A stretch of DNA of 64,000 nt from a bacterium (GTDB taxonomy: Bacteria > Planctomycetota > Planctomycetia > Pirellulales > Pirellulaceae), in NCBI GenBank assembly GCA_016124445.1, contig WGNR01000003.1, forward strand, positions 154,501-218,500. Direction: 5' to 3'. Below the pieces are notes generated by a model. It made no database searches. It saw only the letters and a program-made list of their open reading frames with translations, and had not been told where the DNA came from. The translations under genes and the position numbers were made by a program. Below, one piece after another: positions 20,609 to 31,446 of this stretch (positions are counted from its first letter, which is position 1; every line of letters begins with the position of its first letter).

Positions 20609-23600
20609 AACGGATAATTCGGCACGCAGCCCTTCCAGCTTTGGTGATCAAAGAGATCCTTGGTCGCCGGATCGGTGTCCTCTCCGTGGTAGTCGATATT
20701 ACTCGCCGTCGGCGAGACCACGATCGGAGCATGCGCGATTTCCGTGCCGCAAGTCGCATTGAAGCTGACGCCAGAGCTGTTCTGGTAGGAGTTGCCGTAA
20801 ATGTCGAAGTCACGGGCCGCGATGTAGGCGCCGGCAATCGTGTTTTTGACCGAGTTGCCGTAGATCTCGGCTCTTACTGGATTGGCTGTAGTCGTTCCGA
20901 ACGGCGTTTCGTTGTACCAGCCTTCCGACCCGATGTAGAGGCCTGGACCGCTGGTTCGATTGGGTCCGCCGTCGACCTCGTTGTTTCGGATAATCGCGCC
21001 GGAGTAATCACCCGATGTCGACGACCATTTCTGGATCATGATCGCTGCAAACGCGCCGCCAGAAACATCGGCCGTATGCATAACCTTGTTCCCTTCAATC
21101 AGCGTATTTGCGCCGCCGCCGAAGATCAGATCGATGTCGGTGTTGTCGATCAACGTGTTGCCGATGAACTCCGAGTTTCTCGCATCGTGAACCGTCAGGC
21201 CGTCTGCCCACATGTTGTCGACATTATGAAGCCCGTTGTAGGCGTAGATGTTGTCCTCGATATGGACGTTGTTGCGAACGCCGTTCACTTCCATACCGGT
21301 GCCGCCCAGGGCGTAGATGAACTGGTTGGCGATGAAGGTCGCATTGTCGGCAGCCATCGTGCTGACGAAGCCATAGCGATTGTTGCCGTTGGAAACCTGC
21401 CGTGCCGCAGTGGTGCCTTGACGATTCTCGCGGTTGCCGTCGAGCACAATGTGATGCATTGTGTCGATCAACTCGAATCGAATCAGACCTTCCTGGTCGG
21501 AGAAATTGGCCGAAGCGACCAACTCGGCGTAGTCGTGAGTTCCCAGGTCGGAAGCTGGATCGCTGACCGTTTTGCCGATGGTGGTCATCGAGATTTGTTT
21601 TCGGAACAAGATCTGATGATCGAGCATGTATCGCCCAGCCGGCAGTTCCAGCGTTCCACCGACAGGAGTCAGATCGATGGCAGCTTTGATGTAAGGCGAA
21701 ACATCAATGTTCGTGCCGGAGTATTGGGCCAGGTCGTTGTACAGGTAACGATCGTCGATCTGCTCCAACTGGACCGGCTTGGTGGTGAAGGTCTCGGATA
21801 CGGCAGCGAATCCAGGTTTTTGAACCGACCAGGTGTACTCGGTATCGGGCTCGACCGGCACGACAATCCGGTTGCTGGTGGTCGAGATCGACAGGTAGTA
21901 GTTGTTTGACGTCTGCGTGTAGCCTTGGACCTGTTTGCCATCCCAATTGGTTGGTTGCAGCCGGACGGTGTAGTTTCCGGTGTAATTGGGTAGCGGTGTG
22001 AACTCGAGGGTCATGAACCCTTGGTTCACTTCATCCCCTTCCTTGGGGCTGATAATCGCCGGCGTGTTTTCGTCAATCGGCGTTACGTTCGTGCTGCTGG
22101 GGGCGGTCGAGAAGTGGGCCAGCGAAGCAGTCTGGTTCGGGATTTGGACCCACCAGCTATAGTTCTGCCCAGGGGCTACCGGCACCGTGATGCTGGTTGC
22201 TTTCGTGGCAACGCAGAGGTACAGACTATCGCAATCGTGATCGAAGCCGATCGCTTGCTGCCCGTCCCAATTCTCTTGAGACATACGTACCTGGTAATCG
22301 CCCAGGTAACCTGGCACCGGATTGAACTGCAGTGTCACCTGCTCGGAATCGACAACGTCCCCTTCCTTTGGAGTCAGGATGATTGGGTTGTCTATTTGAG
22401 GACCAGGATCGCTGGAACCAAAATCGGAAGTCGTGAAGTTGGCAACGTCCGCCACGCCACCAGGCTCTTGAACCCACCAGCGATACGACTTGTTGGGCTT
22501 CACCGGTACCGAGATCGACGTCTGAGTCGTTGCGATGCAGAGATAAAGCGACGTGCAATCGTGAGTAAACCCTGCTGCCTGCTGGCCGTCCCAATTGTCG
22601 TCCATCAAGCGAACCCAGTACGAGCCGCTGTAATTGGTTGCCGGGTCGAAATTAAGCGTGACCGTCGAGCTGTCGATCACCGAACCTTCCATCGGAGAGA
22701 TGATCGTGGGCGCGGTGACTGCCGGATTGGAGCCGGTGTCTCCTCCATCGCCGCCAGTGTCGACCGGGGCCGTGCTGAAGTTGGCAATATCAGGGTCGTT
22801 GATGTTAGTCTTGTGAACCCACCAACGATACGACAAGCCTGGATCAACCGGCACGGTGATCGACGTATCGGTCGTAATGATGCATAGATAAAGCGAATCG
22901 CAATCGTGGTTGAAACCTGGTGCCTGTTGGCCGTCCCAGTTTTCTTCCATTAGGCGAACCATGTAGGTTCCGCTGTAGCCAGGAACCGGATCGTAATTGA
23001 GATCGACCGTCGACGTATTGATTACGGTACCTTCCACAGGGGAAGTGATCATCGGCTTGGTGATGACCGCCGGGGGATTGGTCGTCCCGCCGGTTCCGGA
23101 GTCGCTGACGGAAAAGGATGCGCCGTCCGCTTCATGATCTGGCCGGTGCACCCACCAGCGATAGTTATGCCCTGGCTTCACCGGCACGGTGATCTGCTTT
23201 TCGGTCGTGGAAATGCAGAGATACAACGAATTGCAGTCGTGAGTGAAACCAGATGCCTGTTGCCCATCCCAGTTTTGATCGTCCAAGCGAACCAGGTAAG
23301 GGCCGTCGTAACCGGTAATCCCCTCGAACGAAAGCGTGACCGAAGTTCCATCGATCACATCTCCTTGGACTGGCGACGTGATCATTGGCTTGGTGAGAAC
23401 GGGAGCTGGATCCGATCCCGTATCGCCCCCCGATCCACCGGCAGGCGCTTCGGCCGTCGTGAAATTGGCGATCGAGACGTCGGTCATGTTCGTCTCGTGA
23501 ACCCACCAGCGATACGACGAGCCTGGATCGACCGGAACCGTAATCGAAGTTTCGGTCGTGATGATGCAGAGATAAAGCGAATCGCAGTCGTGCTGGAAGC

Positions 23601-24639
23601 CGGGAGCTTGGGCACCATCCCAGTTGTCTTTGCTTAGCCGGACCATGTAGGTTCCGCTATAGCCGGGAACCGGATCGTAGCTGAGTTGTACCGTCGCCGT
23701 GTCGATTACGTCCCCCTCCTGAGGAGACAGAATCGTCGGATTGTTCGAATTCGGGTCAGGCTGCGGAGTTGGTTGAGGATCAGGCGTGGGATTCGGGTCG
23801 GGTGTCGCTTCCGCTACCGAGAACGATGCGCTATCGGCCGCGTGATCTGGGTGATGGACCCACCAGCGATAACTGTGTCCAGGCTTGACCGGAACGGTGA
23901 TCTCTCGGTCGGTCGTATAAACACACAGATAAAGCGTCGTGCAGTCGTGATTGAATCCGGCGGCCTGTTGCCCGTCCCAATTGGCATCGGCAAGTCGAAC
24001 CATGTAGGGACCGTCGTAGCCGCTGTATGGCTCGTACGAAAGCGTGACCGTCGTTCCGTCGATGACATCTCCATCCAGCGGGGCGGTGATCGTCGGCGTG
24101 GTCGAAACAGGTGTCGGATCGGTCGTTTCCGTTTGCGTCGTATCTTGCGGCTGCGACTCGGCAACGGTGAACGATGCCCCACCGGCAGAATGATCGGGTT
24201 GGTGGACCCACCACCGATAGCTGTGTCCCGGGATAACCGGAACGGTGATTTCTTTCTCGGTGGTCGATACGCAGAGATAGAGTGAGTTGCAGTCGTGATT
24301 GAAACCAGAGGCTTGCGTTCCGTCCCAATTGTTGTCGTCTAAGCGGACCAGGTAGTTGCCGTTGTAACCACTGATTTCATTGAAGGAGAGCGTGACGGTC
24401 GTTCCCTGGACAACATCTCCCTCCAATGGCGAATTGATCGTTGGGACATCGGATGCTTCCCCTTCCAGAACAAACGAAGTCGATTGATCGGCCCCAGCAT
24501 CGGCAGGCTGCGAAACTTCGGTGATCAGCTGATCTACCGTAGGAGGCTGTAGGTCCTGCCCGGTCGACGCCGAAAGGACGTAACGGTTTTCCAGGAAGTC
24601 GACTCGAAGACGTCGCCAACGGTGGGACGGGGATCGCAT
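20605..24639 (-). CDS. Large surface protein: eight tandem beta domains followed by a parallel beta-helix
   Basis: The protein has 1344 residues. The N-terminus (RRLRVDFLENRYVLSA) resembles the planctomycete 'LEPR-XLL' type leader of giant exported proteins; no ordinary signal peptide is visible. Residues 66-955 hold eight repeats of about 97 residues joined by T/P/D/G-rich linkers. Each has a [ED]GDV strand, a NWDG motif, HDCxSLYLC, ITVPVxPG and YRWWV; the last copy has lost both cysteines. From ~965 to ~1310 there is a right-handed beta-helix of the NosD/pectin-lyase type (GGTLELPAGRYMLDHQI, IVLDGNRENRQGTTAARQ, many N/G turns). Such helices bind or cut polysaccharides. I do not recognise the repeat family. 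It probably acts at the cell surface or outside the cell. Confidence 0.8.
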   Translation of the reverse strand: MRSPSHRWRRLRVDFLENRYVLSASTGQDLQPPTVDQLITEVSQPADAGADQSTSFVLEGEASDVPTINSPLEGDVVQGTTVTLSFNEISGYNGNYLVRLDDNNWDGTQASGFNHDCNSLYLCVSTTEKEITVPVIPGHSYRWWVHQPDHSAGGASFTVAESQPQDTTQTETTDPTPVSTTPTITAPLDGDVIDGTTVTLSYEPYSGYDGPYMVRLADANWDGQQAAGFNHDCTTLYLCVYTTDREITVPVKPGHSYRWWVHHPDHAADSASFSVAEATPDPNPTPDPQPTPQPDPNSNNPTILSPQEGDVIDTATVQLSYDPVPGYSGTYMVRLSKDNWDGAQAPGFQHDCDSLYLCIITTETSITVPVDPGSSYRWWVHETNMTDVSIANFTTAEAPAGGSGGDTGSDPAPVLTKPMITSPVQGDVIDGTSVTLSFEGITGYDGPYLVRLDDQNWDGQQASGFTHDCNSLYLCISTTEKQITVPVKPGHNYRWWVHRPDHEADGASFSVSDSGTGGTTNPPAVITKPMITSPVEGTVINTSTVDLNYDPVPGYSGTYMVRLMEENWDGQQAPGFNHDCDSLYLCIITTDTSITVPVDPGLSYRWWVHKTNINDPDIANFSTAPVDTGGDGGDTGSNPAVTAPTIISPMEGSVIDSSTVTLNFDPATNYSGSYWVRLMDDNWDGQQAAGFTHDCTSLYLCIATTQTSISVPVKPNKSYRWWVQEPGGVADVANFTTSDFGSSDPGPQIDNPIILTPKEGDVVDSEQVTLQFNPVPGYLGDYQVRMSQENWDGQQAIGFDHDCDSLYLCVATKATSITVPVAPGQNYSWWVQIPNQTASLAHFSTAPSSTNVTPIDENTPAIISPKEGDEVNQGFMTLEFTPLPNYTGNYTVRLQPTNWDGKQVQGYTQTSNNYYLSISTTSNRIVVPVEPDTEYTWSVQKPGFAAVSETFTTKPVQLEQIDDRYLYNDLAQYSGTNIDVSPYIKAAIDLTPVGGTLELPAGRYMLDHQILFRKQISMTTIGKTVSDPASDLGTHDYAELVASANFSDQEGLIRFELIDTMHHIVLDGNRENRQGTTAARQVSNGNNRYGFVSTMAADNATFIANQFIYALGGTGMEVNGVRNNVHIEDNIYAYNGLHNVDNMWADGLTVHDARNSEFIGNTLIDNTDIDLIFGGGANTLIEGNKVMHTADVSGGAFAAIMIQKWSSTSGDYSGAIIRNNEVDGGPNRTSGPGLYIGSEGWYNETPFGTTTANPVRAEIYGNSVKNTIAGAYIAARDFDIYGNSYQNSSGVSFNATCGTEIAHAPIVVSPTASNIDYHGEDTDPATKDLFDHQSWKGCVPNYPF
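21775..24444 (-). repeat. Eight tandem ~97-residue coding repeats in the surface protein
   Basis: Repeats span 24157-24444, 23809-24093, 23446-23739, 23104-23388, 22765-23058, 22426-22710, 22096-22389 and 21775-22062. Copies 2 and 4 (and 1) share GYDGPY and YRWWVHxPDH; copies 3 and 5 share PVPGYSGTYMVRL, CIITT and VDPGxSYRWWVHxTN. This A-B-A-B order suggests that a two-domain unit was duplicated. Copies 6-8 diverge progressively. Confidence 0.85.
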
Positions 24640-24977
24640 AGAATGAACCGCCTGAACAAGCCAGGCGTCAAAAGTGGATCGATCCGTCGAATTACTAAAA
24701 ACTAATCCATATTCACTATTCGATCCACCTTAATTAGGGATCCCTGACTTCCCAAGATACCAGATTTAAAATTCTAAGACGCTTCGCCTGAAAACAAACA
24801 GCCATGCCCAGCGCAAGTGCATACACAACAATTACTTATGCATGTTTGTCGATGCACCTCAAGGTGGCTTTTCCGGGCCAGAGACGGACAAGAAAAGAGG
24901 AAGGCCGAGCAGAATCAAAGGGTACTGCTCGGCCTTACATGCTTTTAGGGGGTAGTTCTACTTCGCGTGTGCCAGGC
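24640..24977. other. Intergenic region between gmd and the surface-protein gene
   Basis: The 338 bp contain the gmd terminator (24888-24936) and, closer to 24640, an A/T-rich stretch (24683-24785) that probably carries the promoter of the large surface-protein gene. No gene is seen. Confidence 0.5.
24888..24936 (-). terminator. Rho-independent terminator after gmd
   Basis: A perfect 12-bp stem (AAGGCCGAGCAG / CTGCTCGGCCTT) with a 12-base loop lies 41 bp after the gmd stop on the minus strand and is followed by CCTCTTTTCTTG. Confidence 0.8.
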
Positions 24978-26072
<1,095 letters not shown>

Positions 26073-26085
26073 TCAGGGGCTCGAC

Positions 26086-27453
26086 TTACGCCGCCTGTCT
26101 TTCGTCGGCGGAACGTGCGGCTTCAACATTGGTTGCCAGACGGCTAACTACGTCGACAAGCTTCGGGAAGACTAACTTCCACGGCTCGTTAACTACTTCA
26201 ATCTTCGCTGGCATCGTCCAACCTTCGTTCGATTCAAATTGAACGAGTTGTTGGCTCAGGTGAGCGGGATCTTTCAGATCAAAGAATGCAGCCCCGGCGC
26301 CGGCGACTTCGCGGAAGATCGGAATGTCGCTGGCAAAGACATGCAGACCATGGTGCTGTGCCTCGACGATCGGAAGTCCAAATCCTTCCGCCTTCGACGG
26401 GAAAATGAAAGCCTTGCTGTTCTGATAGATGTAGTTGAGCGTTTTGTCGTCGACATTGCTCAGCAGATGGAGGCGTTTGCCCGATTCTGGATGGTTGACG
26501 ATCCGCTCGACGACGTCGTCACACTTCCAGCCGATACGTCCCACCAGGACCAGCGAAACATCGTGATTCTGTGCCCAAAGATGCTCGAAGGCATCGATCA
26601 GGTAGTTGTGGTTTTTGCGGATTTCGATGGTCGACACCATCAGATAAGGCGCCGATTCTGGCGAGTCAAACAACCGGCGAACATCTGTCGAAGCACGCGA
26701 AGCATCCGCGACTTTCCGCGGGCCGATATCGCATCCCAGGCGAACATGCCCCACCTGAGACTTGCCCAATGGTGCGTTTTGTTCTTGGATATATCGCCAA
26801 AGATCATCCTCGGCCGCCTGAGCATCTCCGACGAAAAAGTCGACCGAGCGAACCAGACGCTGGGCCCAGTTGTTAAATGTATCCCGCAGTTCTTCATCGA
26901 AGAATTCAGGATGACGAATTGGGATCAGATCGTGAACCATGGCACCGACCAGGGCACCGTTGCTGCGGACATTCTCAATCGCAGGGAACATCTGGTCAGA
27001 TAAATCCCACCACGAATCAGGCATCAAGATCACATCGCCGGGGCCAGGCTCGGCGGAAACCAACTTCGGCCGCTGCGATTGGATGAACTGACGAATCTTG
27101 CGGTCGATTGTGCGAGGATAAAACAGCTTCCGCAGCCGTGTACCAATCTGGTTTAGGCGGATCTGCGTTGGCGTGCTGAAGCGTGACAGATCGATCGGAT
27201 TGAGCCGACTGAAAAACTTCGACCAGTTTTGATTCGATTTGCGAAACCCACGGGCAATACACCAGCGATCGACATGCACGAATTGGCCATCGACCAGAAT
27301 CACGGGAAAGCATTCCACTTGAGTACCCGTCTTTTTCGAGTATTCAATTGCTTCACGTGCCAGGCAGCGGGCAACCCGCTGGATACCGGTGTTGTAGTCG
27401 TGAGCCGCAGTATGCGTAATGTCGATCATCAGTCGACGAATAGGGAGATTCAT
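26086..27453 (-). CDS. Glycosyltransferase family 4/1 (GT-B fold)
   Basis: The 455-residue protein starts at ATG 27453, with GAGG six bases upstream. The C-terminal half has the nucleotide-sugar-binding signature of GT4 enzymes: YLMVSTIEIRKNH (start of the second Rossmann domain), VLVGRIGWK, and AFIFPSKAEGFGLPIVEA with the E-x7-E motif. The N-terminal half contains GIQRVARCLAREA, as in mannosyl- or rhamnosyl-transferases that begin with a 'TGIxR' segment. It probably adds a hexose, perhaps mannose or a GDP-sugar made through gmd, to a surface polysaccharide; the substrate is not shown. It precedes gmd and is divergent from the 431-residue GT-B-like gene. Confidence 0.85.
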   Translation of the reverse strand: MNLPIRRLMIDITHTAAHDYNTGIQRVARCLAREAIEYSKKTGTQVECFPVILVDGQFVHVDRWCIARGFRKSNQNWSKFFSRLNPIDLSRFSTPTQIRLNQIGTRLRKLFYPRTIDRKIRQFIQSQRPKLVSAEPGPGDVILMPDSWWDLSDQMFPAIENVRSNGALVGAMVHDLIPIRHPEFFDEELRDTFNNWAQRLVRSVDFFVGDAQAAEDDLWRYIQEQNAPLGKSQVGHVRLGCDIGPRKVADASRASTDVRRLFDSPESAPYLMVSTIEIRKNHNYLIDAFEHLWAQNHDVSLVLVGRIGWKCDDVVERIVNHPESGKRLHLLSNVDDKTLNYIYQNSKAFIFPSKAEGFGLPIVEAQHHGLHVFASDIPIFREVAGAGAAFFDLKDPAHLSQQLVQFESNEGWTMPAKIEVVNEPWKLVFPKLVDVVSRLATNVEAARSADERQAA

Positions 27454-27752
27454 CAATAGCCTCGATTGAGTGGCTTCCCGTAATTGAAGATGTTTGAGCA
27501 GCCGACCACGGTAAAAATAGCAAAGGGTGCCTGCTTCTCGAATACCAATAAATAGCTGGGCGAGAGGCTTCCCTTTTGGGCCGAATCGCGTGGATTGTTT
27601 TGCGCGTCCCGTGCAACAATCGGAGTCTCATCGATTGACTTGCTAGCACCCCTCTTCGTGTAGCAAACTGGCCTTGGATTGATCGATCCACCTTGGCATA
27701 GTAGCGACCATTCCTCGCGCCAGCTCTTCCATGTTTGCCTTCAGGTTTTCTC

Positions 27753-29048
27753 ATGAGTATTTCCGTCATCGGAATCGGACACCAATTTGCCCACCACTAC
27801 CAGGTGCGTGGTGCAGACTGGTCGATCGACATCATCGAGCCGCCTGATCTCAGCAAGAACCTTCGGCCTGATGTCGCGATTCTCGCGAACGAGGTTTTCC
27901 CAGAGTATCGCAACTGCATTCCATACTTTCAGAAGCGAGGCATTCCGACGATATACGCGATCGATGGAATCCTTGAATGGCGTCATTCGTGGGACTTTCC
28001 TCCCTCCGATGCGTGCGGCCAGACGTTTCGTCCGGTGCTGGCCGACAAGATTGCCTGCATCGGTCGCAGTCAGGCCCGCATTCTTGAATCGTGGGGCAAT
28101 GTCGGCAAGTGCGAGGTGGTCGGTGTGCCTCGTTTCGACAACTTAGTGCAGAGCAAGTCTCCGCGAATGCCCTCGGTCGATGGCGAGTTTCGTGTCCTGG
28201 TGATGACTGCCAAGAACCCAGGCTTCGATGAAGCTCAGCGGGAACGAACCAGGCAATCACTTGTCGACTTGAACGAGTGGTTCCAAGCAAATCCAGAAAT
28301 TGACGGACGCACCGTTTGCCCCGTCTGGCGTTTGACCGTCGGGATGGATCAAGAGATTGGCGTGGACGGATCCGCAACCGATACGACCGGTAAGCAATTG
28401 GCGGAATTACTGCCGGAAGTCGATGCCGTCATCACGACACCTTCCACCGCCATGCTGGAATCAATGCGGATTGGTTTGCCAGTTGCCTTGTTGGACTACC
28501 ACAATTGCCCGCATTATGTCCCGGCCGCGTGGACCATTTCGGCTGCATCGCACCTGGATACGATTGTGCCTGAACTGGCGTCCCCTGCCGAAACGAAGAT
28601 GCTCTGGCAGGACTCGATCTTGCACGATGCCCTCGCGTGCGATCTATATGCAACGCCAAGATACGTGGAGTTGGTTGAAGAAATGGCGCGCATCGGGCAA
28701 GAGTGCCGGGCGAAGAACCTGCCACTGCAGTATCCCGCCAGAATCCTCAGCGATCCGGCCGCCGGCTTTCAACGTGTGGAATCACGGTTCGATCTCGCCA
28801 AGCTTTTCCCGACCGAAGAGTCATTTCAAGAGCAAGACCTCCGCGTGCTGCAAGTTGCCGTCTCGCATTTAAATCGGCAGATCAAATATCGGGACGATGA
28901 AATTGAGCGATTGAAAAACGTAATCCAACCGCCGCCTGAGGAGGCTCCTCCTCCGTCAAAAGATAACTCGCTACGAGGGCGGCTCAAAAGACTTCACGAC
29001 AAGGTCCAGCGGAAGATCCGCTTGTTCACAGGTTCCGAGGCGGCCTGA
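27753..29048 (+). CDS. GT-B-fold glycosyltransferase/epimerase-like protein with C-terminal coiled coil
   Basis: The protein has 431 residues from ATG 27753; an in-frame TTG six codons earlier is less likely. It begins as a Rossmann-like domain (SISVIGIGHQFAHHYQ). The C-terminal half has ITTPSTAMLESMRIGLPVAL, which resembles the nucleotide-binding region of UDP-GlcNAc 2-epimerase, CDP-glycerol transferases and related GT-B enzymes. After residue ~375 comes a helical segment (LQVAVSHLNRQIKYRDDEIERLKNVI) with heptads, then a P/E-rich linker and a basic tail (LRGRLKRLHDKVQRKIRLF) that might bind membrane. No export signal is seen. Its neighbours suggest surface glycan synthesis. The exact reaction is unknown. 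Confidence 0.65.
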   Translation: MSISVIGIGHQFAHHYQVRGADWSIDIIEPPDLSKNLRPDVAILANEVFPEYRNCIPYFQKRGIPTIYAIDGILEWRHSWDFPPSDACGQTFRPVLADKIACIGRSQARILESWGNVGKCEVVGVPRFDNLVQSKSPRMPSVDGEFRVLVMTAKNPGFDEAQRERTRQSLVDLNEWFQANPEIDGRTVCPVWRLTVGMDQEIGVDGSATDTTGKQLAELLPEVDAVITTPSTAMLESMRIGLPVALLDYHNCPHYVPAAWTISAASHLDTIVPELASPAETKMLWQDSILHDALACDLYATPRYVELVEEMARIGQECRAKNLPLQYPARILSDPAAGFQRVESRFDLAKLFPTEESFQEQDLRVLQVAVSHLNRQIKYRDDEIERLKNVIQPPPEEAPPPSKDNSLRGRLKRLHDKVQRKIRLFTGSEAA

Positions 29049-29057
29049 TTGCCATGC

Positions 29058-30386
29058 CTACGTGCCGACCTGCTCTGCGACCCACCAGTACTTTTCCAGT
29101 AAGTACCAAACCATCCTGCCCGACAAAATAATCGCCAATAGCTGCGAGCACATTCCGATCAAGCAGGCAATTACCTTAAGGCCCGAAGCTGGCAGGTGCA
29201 TCGCCAGGTACAACATTGCGAATGCCAAGAGCGGTACTCCCAGTACCGTCAGTGCCTGAGCGGTCACAATCAGCGTAACATTGGAAACGCCCAGCCAATT
29301 TACCGCGATCGCGGCGAACATACCAATCCCCAAGCCGACCACCGTGAGCAACTTTACCGGCTGATCTTTCACACTGGCCGAATACCCCAGGCTATCGCTC
29401 AAAGCGGTTCCCCCAATCAACGCATTCACCAAGAGCGAACTGAAGGCACCAGCGGAAATACCGACGCAAAACATGACCTTGGCCCAAGGACCAATCAGCG
29501 GCTCCAATTGGCGGGCCACATCGGTGATGTTGGCGAGCTTTGCTCCCTGGAGGACGGTCGCCGAAGTAATCATGATGATGAAACTGATGCCGCCCAGTAC
29601 CGCGATACCGGCGATCGAGTCGACGATTCCGTTGGCCAGACTTTCTCGTGTCCAGTTCTTTTCACGAACGGCATAAATCTGATAGAAGGCACCGGCGATT
29701 GAAAAAGTGGTGCCGAACATTCCGACCAGCATCACGATGTTGTCCGTCGATTCGCCGCCAGAGGGTAATGATGGAATCATTCCGGAAAGAATCCCCGAGA
29801 TCGACGGTTGTACGAAAAGCAGATTGGCAACAAAACCAACCAGCATGATGCCGACCATTGCCATCATCAACTTCTCGATAAACCGGTACGGAGTGTTACT
29901 ACCGTATAAAGCCCAAACTAGGCCAAGGTTGATCAGCACGATCGACGCCAAGGCGCTCCCCTGACTAAGTGGCGACATACTTGCTTCATTGCCACTCGCT
30001 ACCTCATTGCCGCTTGCCGTGGCGATGTTGATCACGTCGATAATCGCGACGTTGTTGGTGAATTGAAAGCAACTGGTGATCACGAAGAACACCACGCCGG
30101 TTAAGATCGTAACCGGCCGACCCAGGCGACCGGCAAGTTCCGTGAAAGGGCTGCGTTCAAAGTTAGTTCCCAGAACAGCTGCCATGAACACGGTCAGAGC
30201 CATGAACACCGAAGCCAGCCCGAGAACCCAGATCATGCTGTATCCGTAGGCGGCCCCGACTTTGGAGTTAGACAGAATGCTGCCAGGCCCCAAAACCACC
30301 GAAGCCACCACAATCGCCGGACCGATTGCTTTCAAGATTCGCAGGGCGGAAAACTGGCTGGGACTTTCGGTTGCCGTGTCGGACAT
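29058..30386 (-). CDS. NRAMP-related membrane transporter lacking canonical metal ligands
   Basis: The protein has 442 residues and about 11-12 membrane segments. The fold pattern of NRAMP (SLC11) proteins is visible: GPAIVVASVVLGPGSILSNS in the first segment, the WALYGSNTPYRFIEK loop, and GMFGTTFSIAGAFYQIYAVREK in the sixth. The metal-binding motif DPGN of segment 1 reads GPGS here, and the MPH of segment 6 is absent. The family moves manganese, iron or other divalent metals with protons; this member probably carries something else or uses other ligands. I start it at ATG 30386; a TTG two codons earlier opens the frame. It ends nine bases from the convergent stop of the preceding gene. Confidence 0.75.
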   Translation of the reverse strand: MSDTATESPSQFSALRILKAIGPAIVVASVVLGPGSILSNSKVGAAYGYSMIWVLGLASVFMALTVFMAAVLGTNFERSPFTELAGRLGRPVTILTGVVFFVITSCFQFTNNVAIIDVINIATASGNEVASGNEASMSPLSQGSALASIVLINLGLVWALYGSNTPYRFIEKLMMAMVGIMLVGFVANLLFVQPSISGILSGMIPSLPSGGESTDNIVMLVGMFGTTFSIAGAFYQIYAVREKNWTRESLANGIVDSIAGIAVLGGISFIIMITSATVLQGAKLANITDVARQLEPLIGPWAKVMFCVGISAGAFSSLLVNALIGGTALSDSLGYSASVKDQPVKLLTVVGLGIGMFAAIAVNWLGVSNVTLIVTAQALTVLGVPLLAFAMLYLAMHLPASGLKVIACLIGMCSQLLAIILSGRMVWYLLEKYWWVAEQVGT

Positions 30387-30675
30387 CAACAACTCACTTT
30401 CGAAGGAGGCAAGTCAATGAGATTGGAGAGAGGCGGGAAGGGCGTGAGGATCGACATTATCGGGCAGTAGCGACTCCAAATTCAATCCGATTTTTGAACA
30501 AGAAGCCCTTTCGAGCAACCAATGGGCAGGTCGCTCTAGTCGCCGAATTGATCTAGAATGGGTGCTACTAGCCCCCTTGTCGTCACCGCTCGATTGTTTC
30601 CCAGGAATCTGCCTGCCGGAATGACGACCAGAGACACTCCCCCTAGGTGCCCTTGGTAGGACGCAGATTACCGCG

Positions 30676-31419
30676 ATGAAAACTCGAGTTTTCCAGGATG
30701 CCAGTCAATTAGGTGCCGCAGCGGCTAAAGTTGGTGCCGAAGCCATTCGCCACGCCATCGCCCAGCGGGGGGCCGCTAGTATCATCGTCGCCACGGGGGC
30801 ATCCCAGTTCGCCACGCTCGCTTCGTTGGTGAAAGAACCGGATATCGATTGGTCGCAGGTCACCGGGTTTCACCTGGACGAATACCTTGGCATTGGGGAC
30901 CAGCATCCCGCTTCGTTCTGCCGATATCTTAAAGAACGCTTCGTGCAGCACGTTCCGCTGAAAGCTTTTCACTACGTCGACGGCACCGCGGATGATCCTG
31001 CCGAAGTTTGCCGGCAACTGGGCCAGTTGATCGAGGCTTATCCGATCGACGTTGCTTTTGTTGGCATCGGGGAAAACGGCCACCTGGCGTTCAACGATCC
31101 GCCAGCCGACTTTGCCACCGAGACTCCGTACCTGGTCGTTGAATTGGATCAGGCCTGTCGCCAGCAACAAGCGGGCGAGGGTTGGTTTGCAACGATCGAC
31201 GACGTACCTACCCAGGCAATCAGCATGTCGTGCCGGCAAATCATGAAATCAAAGACGATCGTTTGCAGTGTCCCAGATTCTCGCAAGGCCGAAGCTGTTC
31301 GTAACAGCCTGGAAGGCCCCGTGACCGAAAACGTTCCTGCATCGATCTTGCAGCAACATAACGAAACTTATCTTTTTCTCGATCAAGCATCCGCTTCTCT
31401 TCTCTCTTCCTCTTCGTGA
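30676..31419 (+). CDS. nagB: Glucosamine-6-phosphate deaminase
   Basis: NagB turns glucosamine-6-phosphate into fructose-6-phosphate and ammonia, feeding amino sugars into glycolysis. The product has 247 residues, near the usual 240-266. Family motifs are present: [14 protein letters not shown] (phosphate-binding), [10 protein letters not shown] with D68 and E69, [15 protein letters not shown] with E133 and H136, and a late YLFLDQASA. The E. coli allosteric site residues cannot be judged. nagA starts 27 bp later, so the two form an operon; NagA makes the substrate of NagB. A perfect 16-bp palindrome spans codons 1-6 and may be an operator for the LacI-type regulator encoded downstream. Confidence 0.93.
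   Translation: MKTRVFQDASQLGAAAAKVGAEAIRHAIAQRGAASIIVATGASQFATLASLVKEPDIDWSQVTGFHLDEYLGIGDQHPASFCRYLKERFVQHVPLKAFHYVDGTADDPAEVCRQLGQLIEAYPIDVAFVGIGENGHLAFNDPPADFATETPYLVVELDQACRQQQAGEGWFATIDDVPTQAISMSCRQIMKSKTIVCSVPDSRKAEAVRNSLEGPVTENVPASILQQHNETYLFLDQASASLLSSSS
30678..30693. promoter_or_regulatory. Perfect palindrome at the nagB start, possible LacI-family operator
   Basis: GAAAACTCGAGTTTTC is an exact 16-bp palindrome with a central CpG, the symmetry usual for LacI-family operators. It overlaps the nagB start codon, and a LacI-family gene is convergent with nagA. Function is inferred from form and place only. Confidence 0.35.
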
Positions 31420-31446
31420 CGGCCAGTTCGGCCAACCGGAACCTGA

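Noticed and set aside
20641..21909. 422-residue plus-strand frame opposite the beta-helix protein
   Set aside because: It lacks family motifs and a ribosome binding site, and is antisense to a repeat-rich gene.
21775..24444. A CRISPR-like array, suggested by regularly spaced DNA repeats
   Set aside because: The repeats are ~350 bp in period, stay in one reading frame and encode protein domains.
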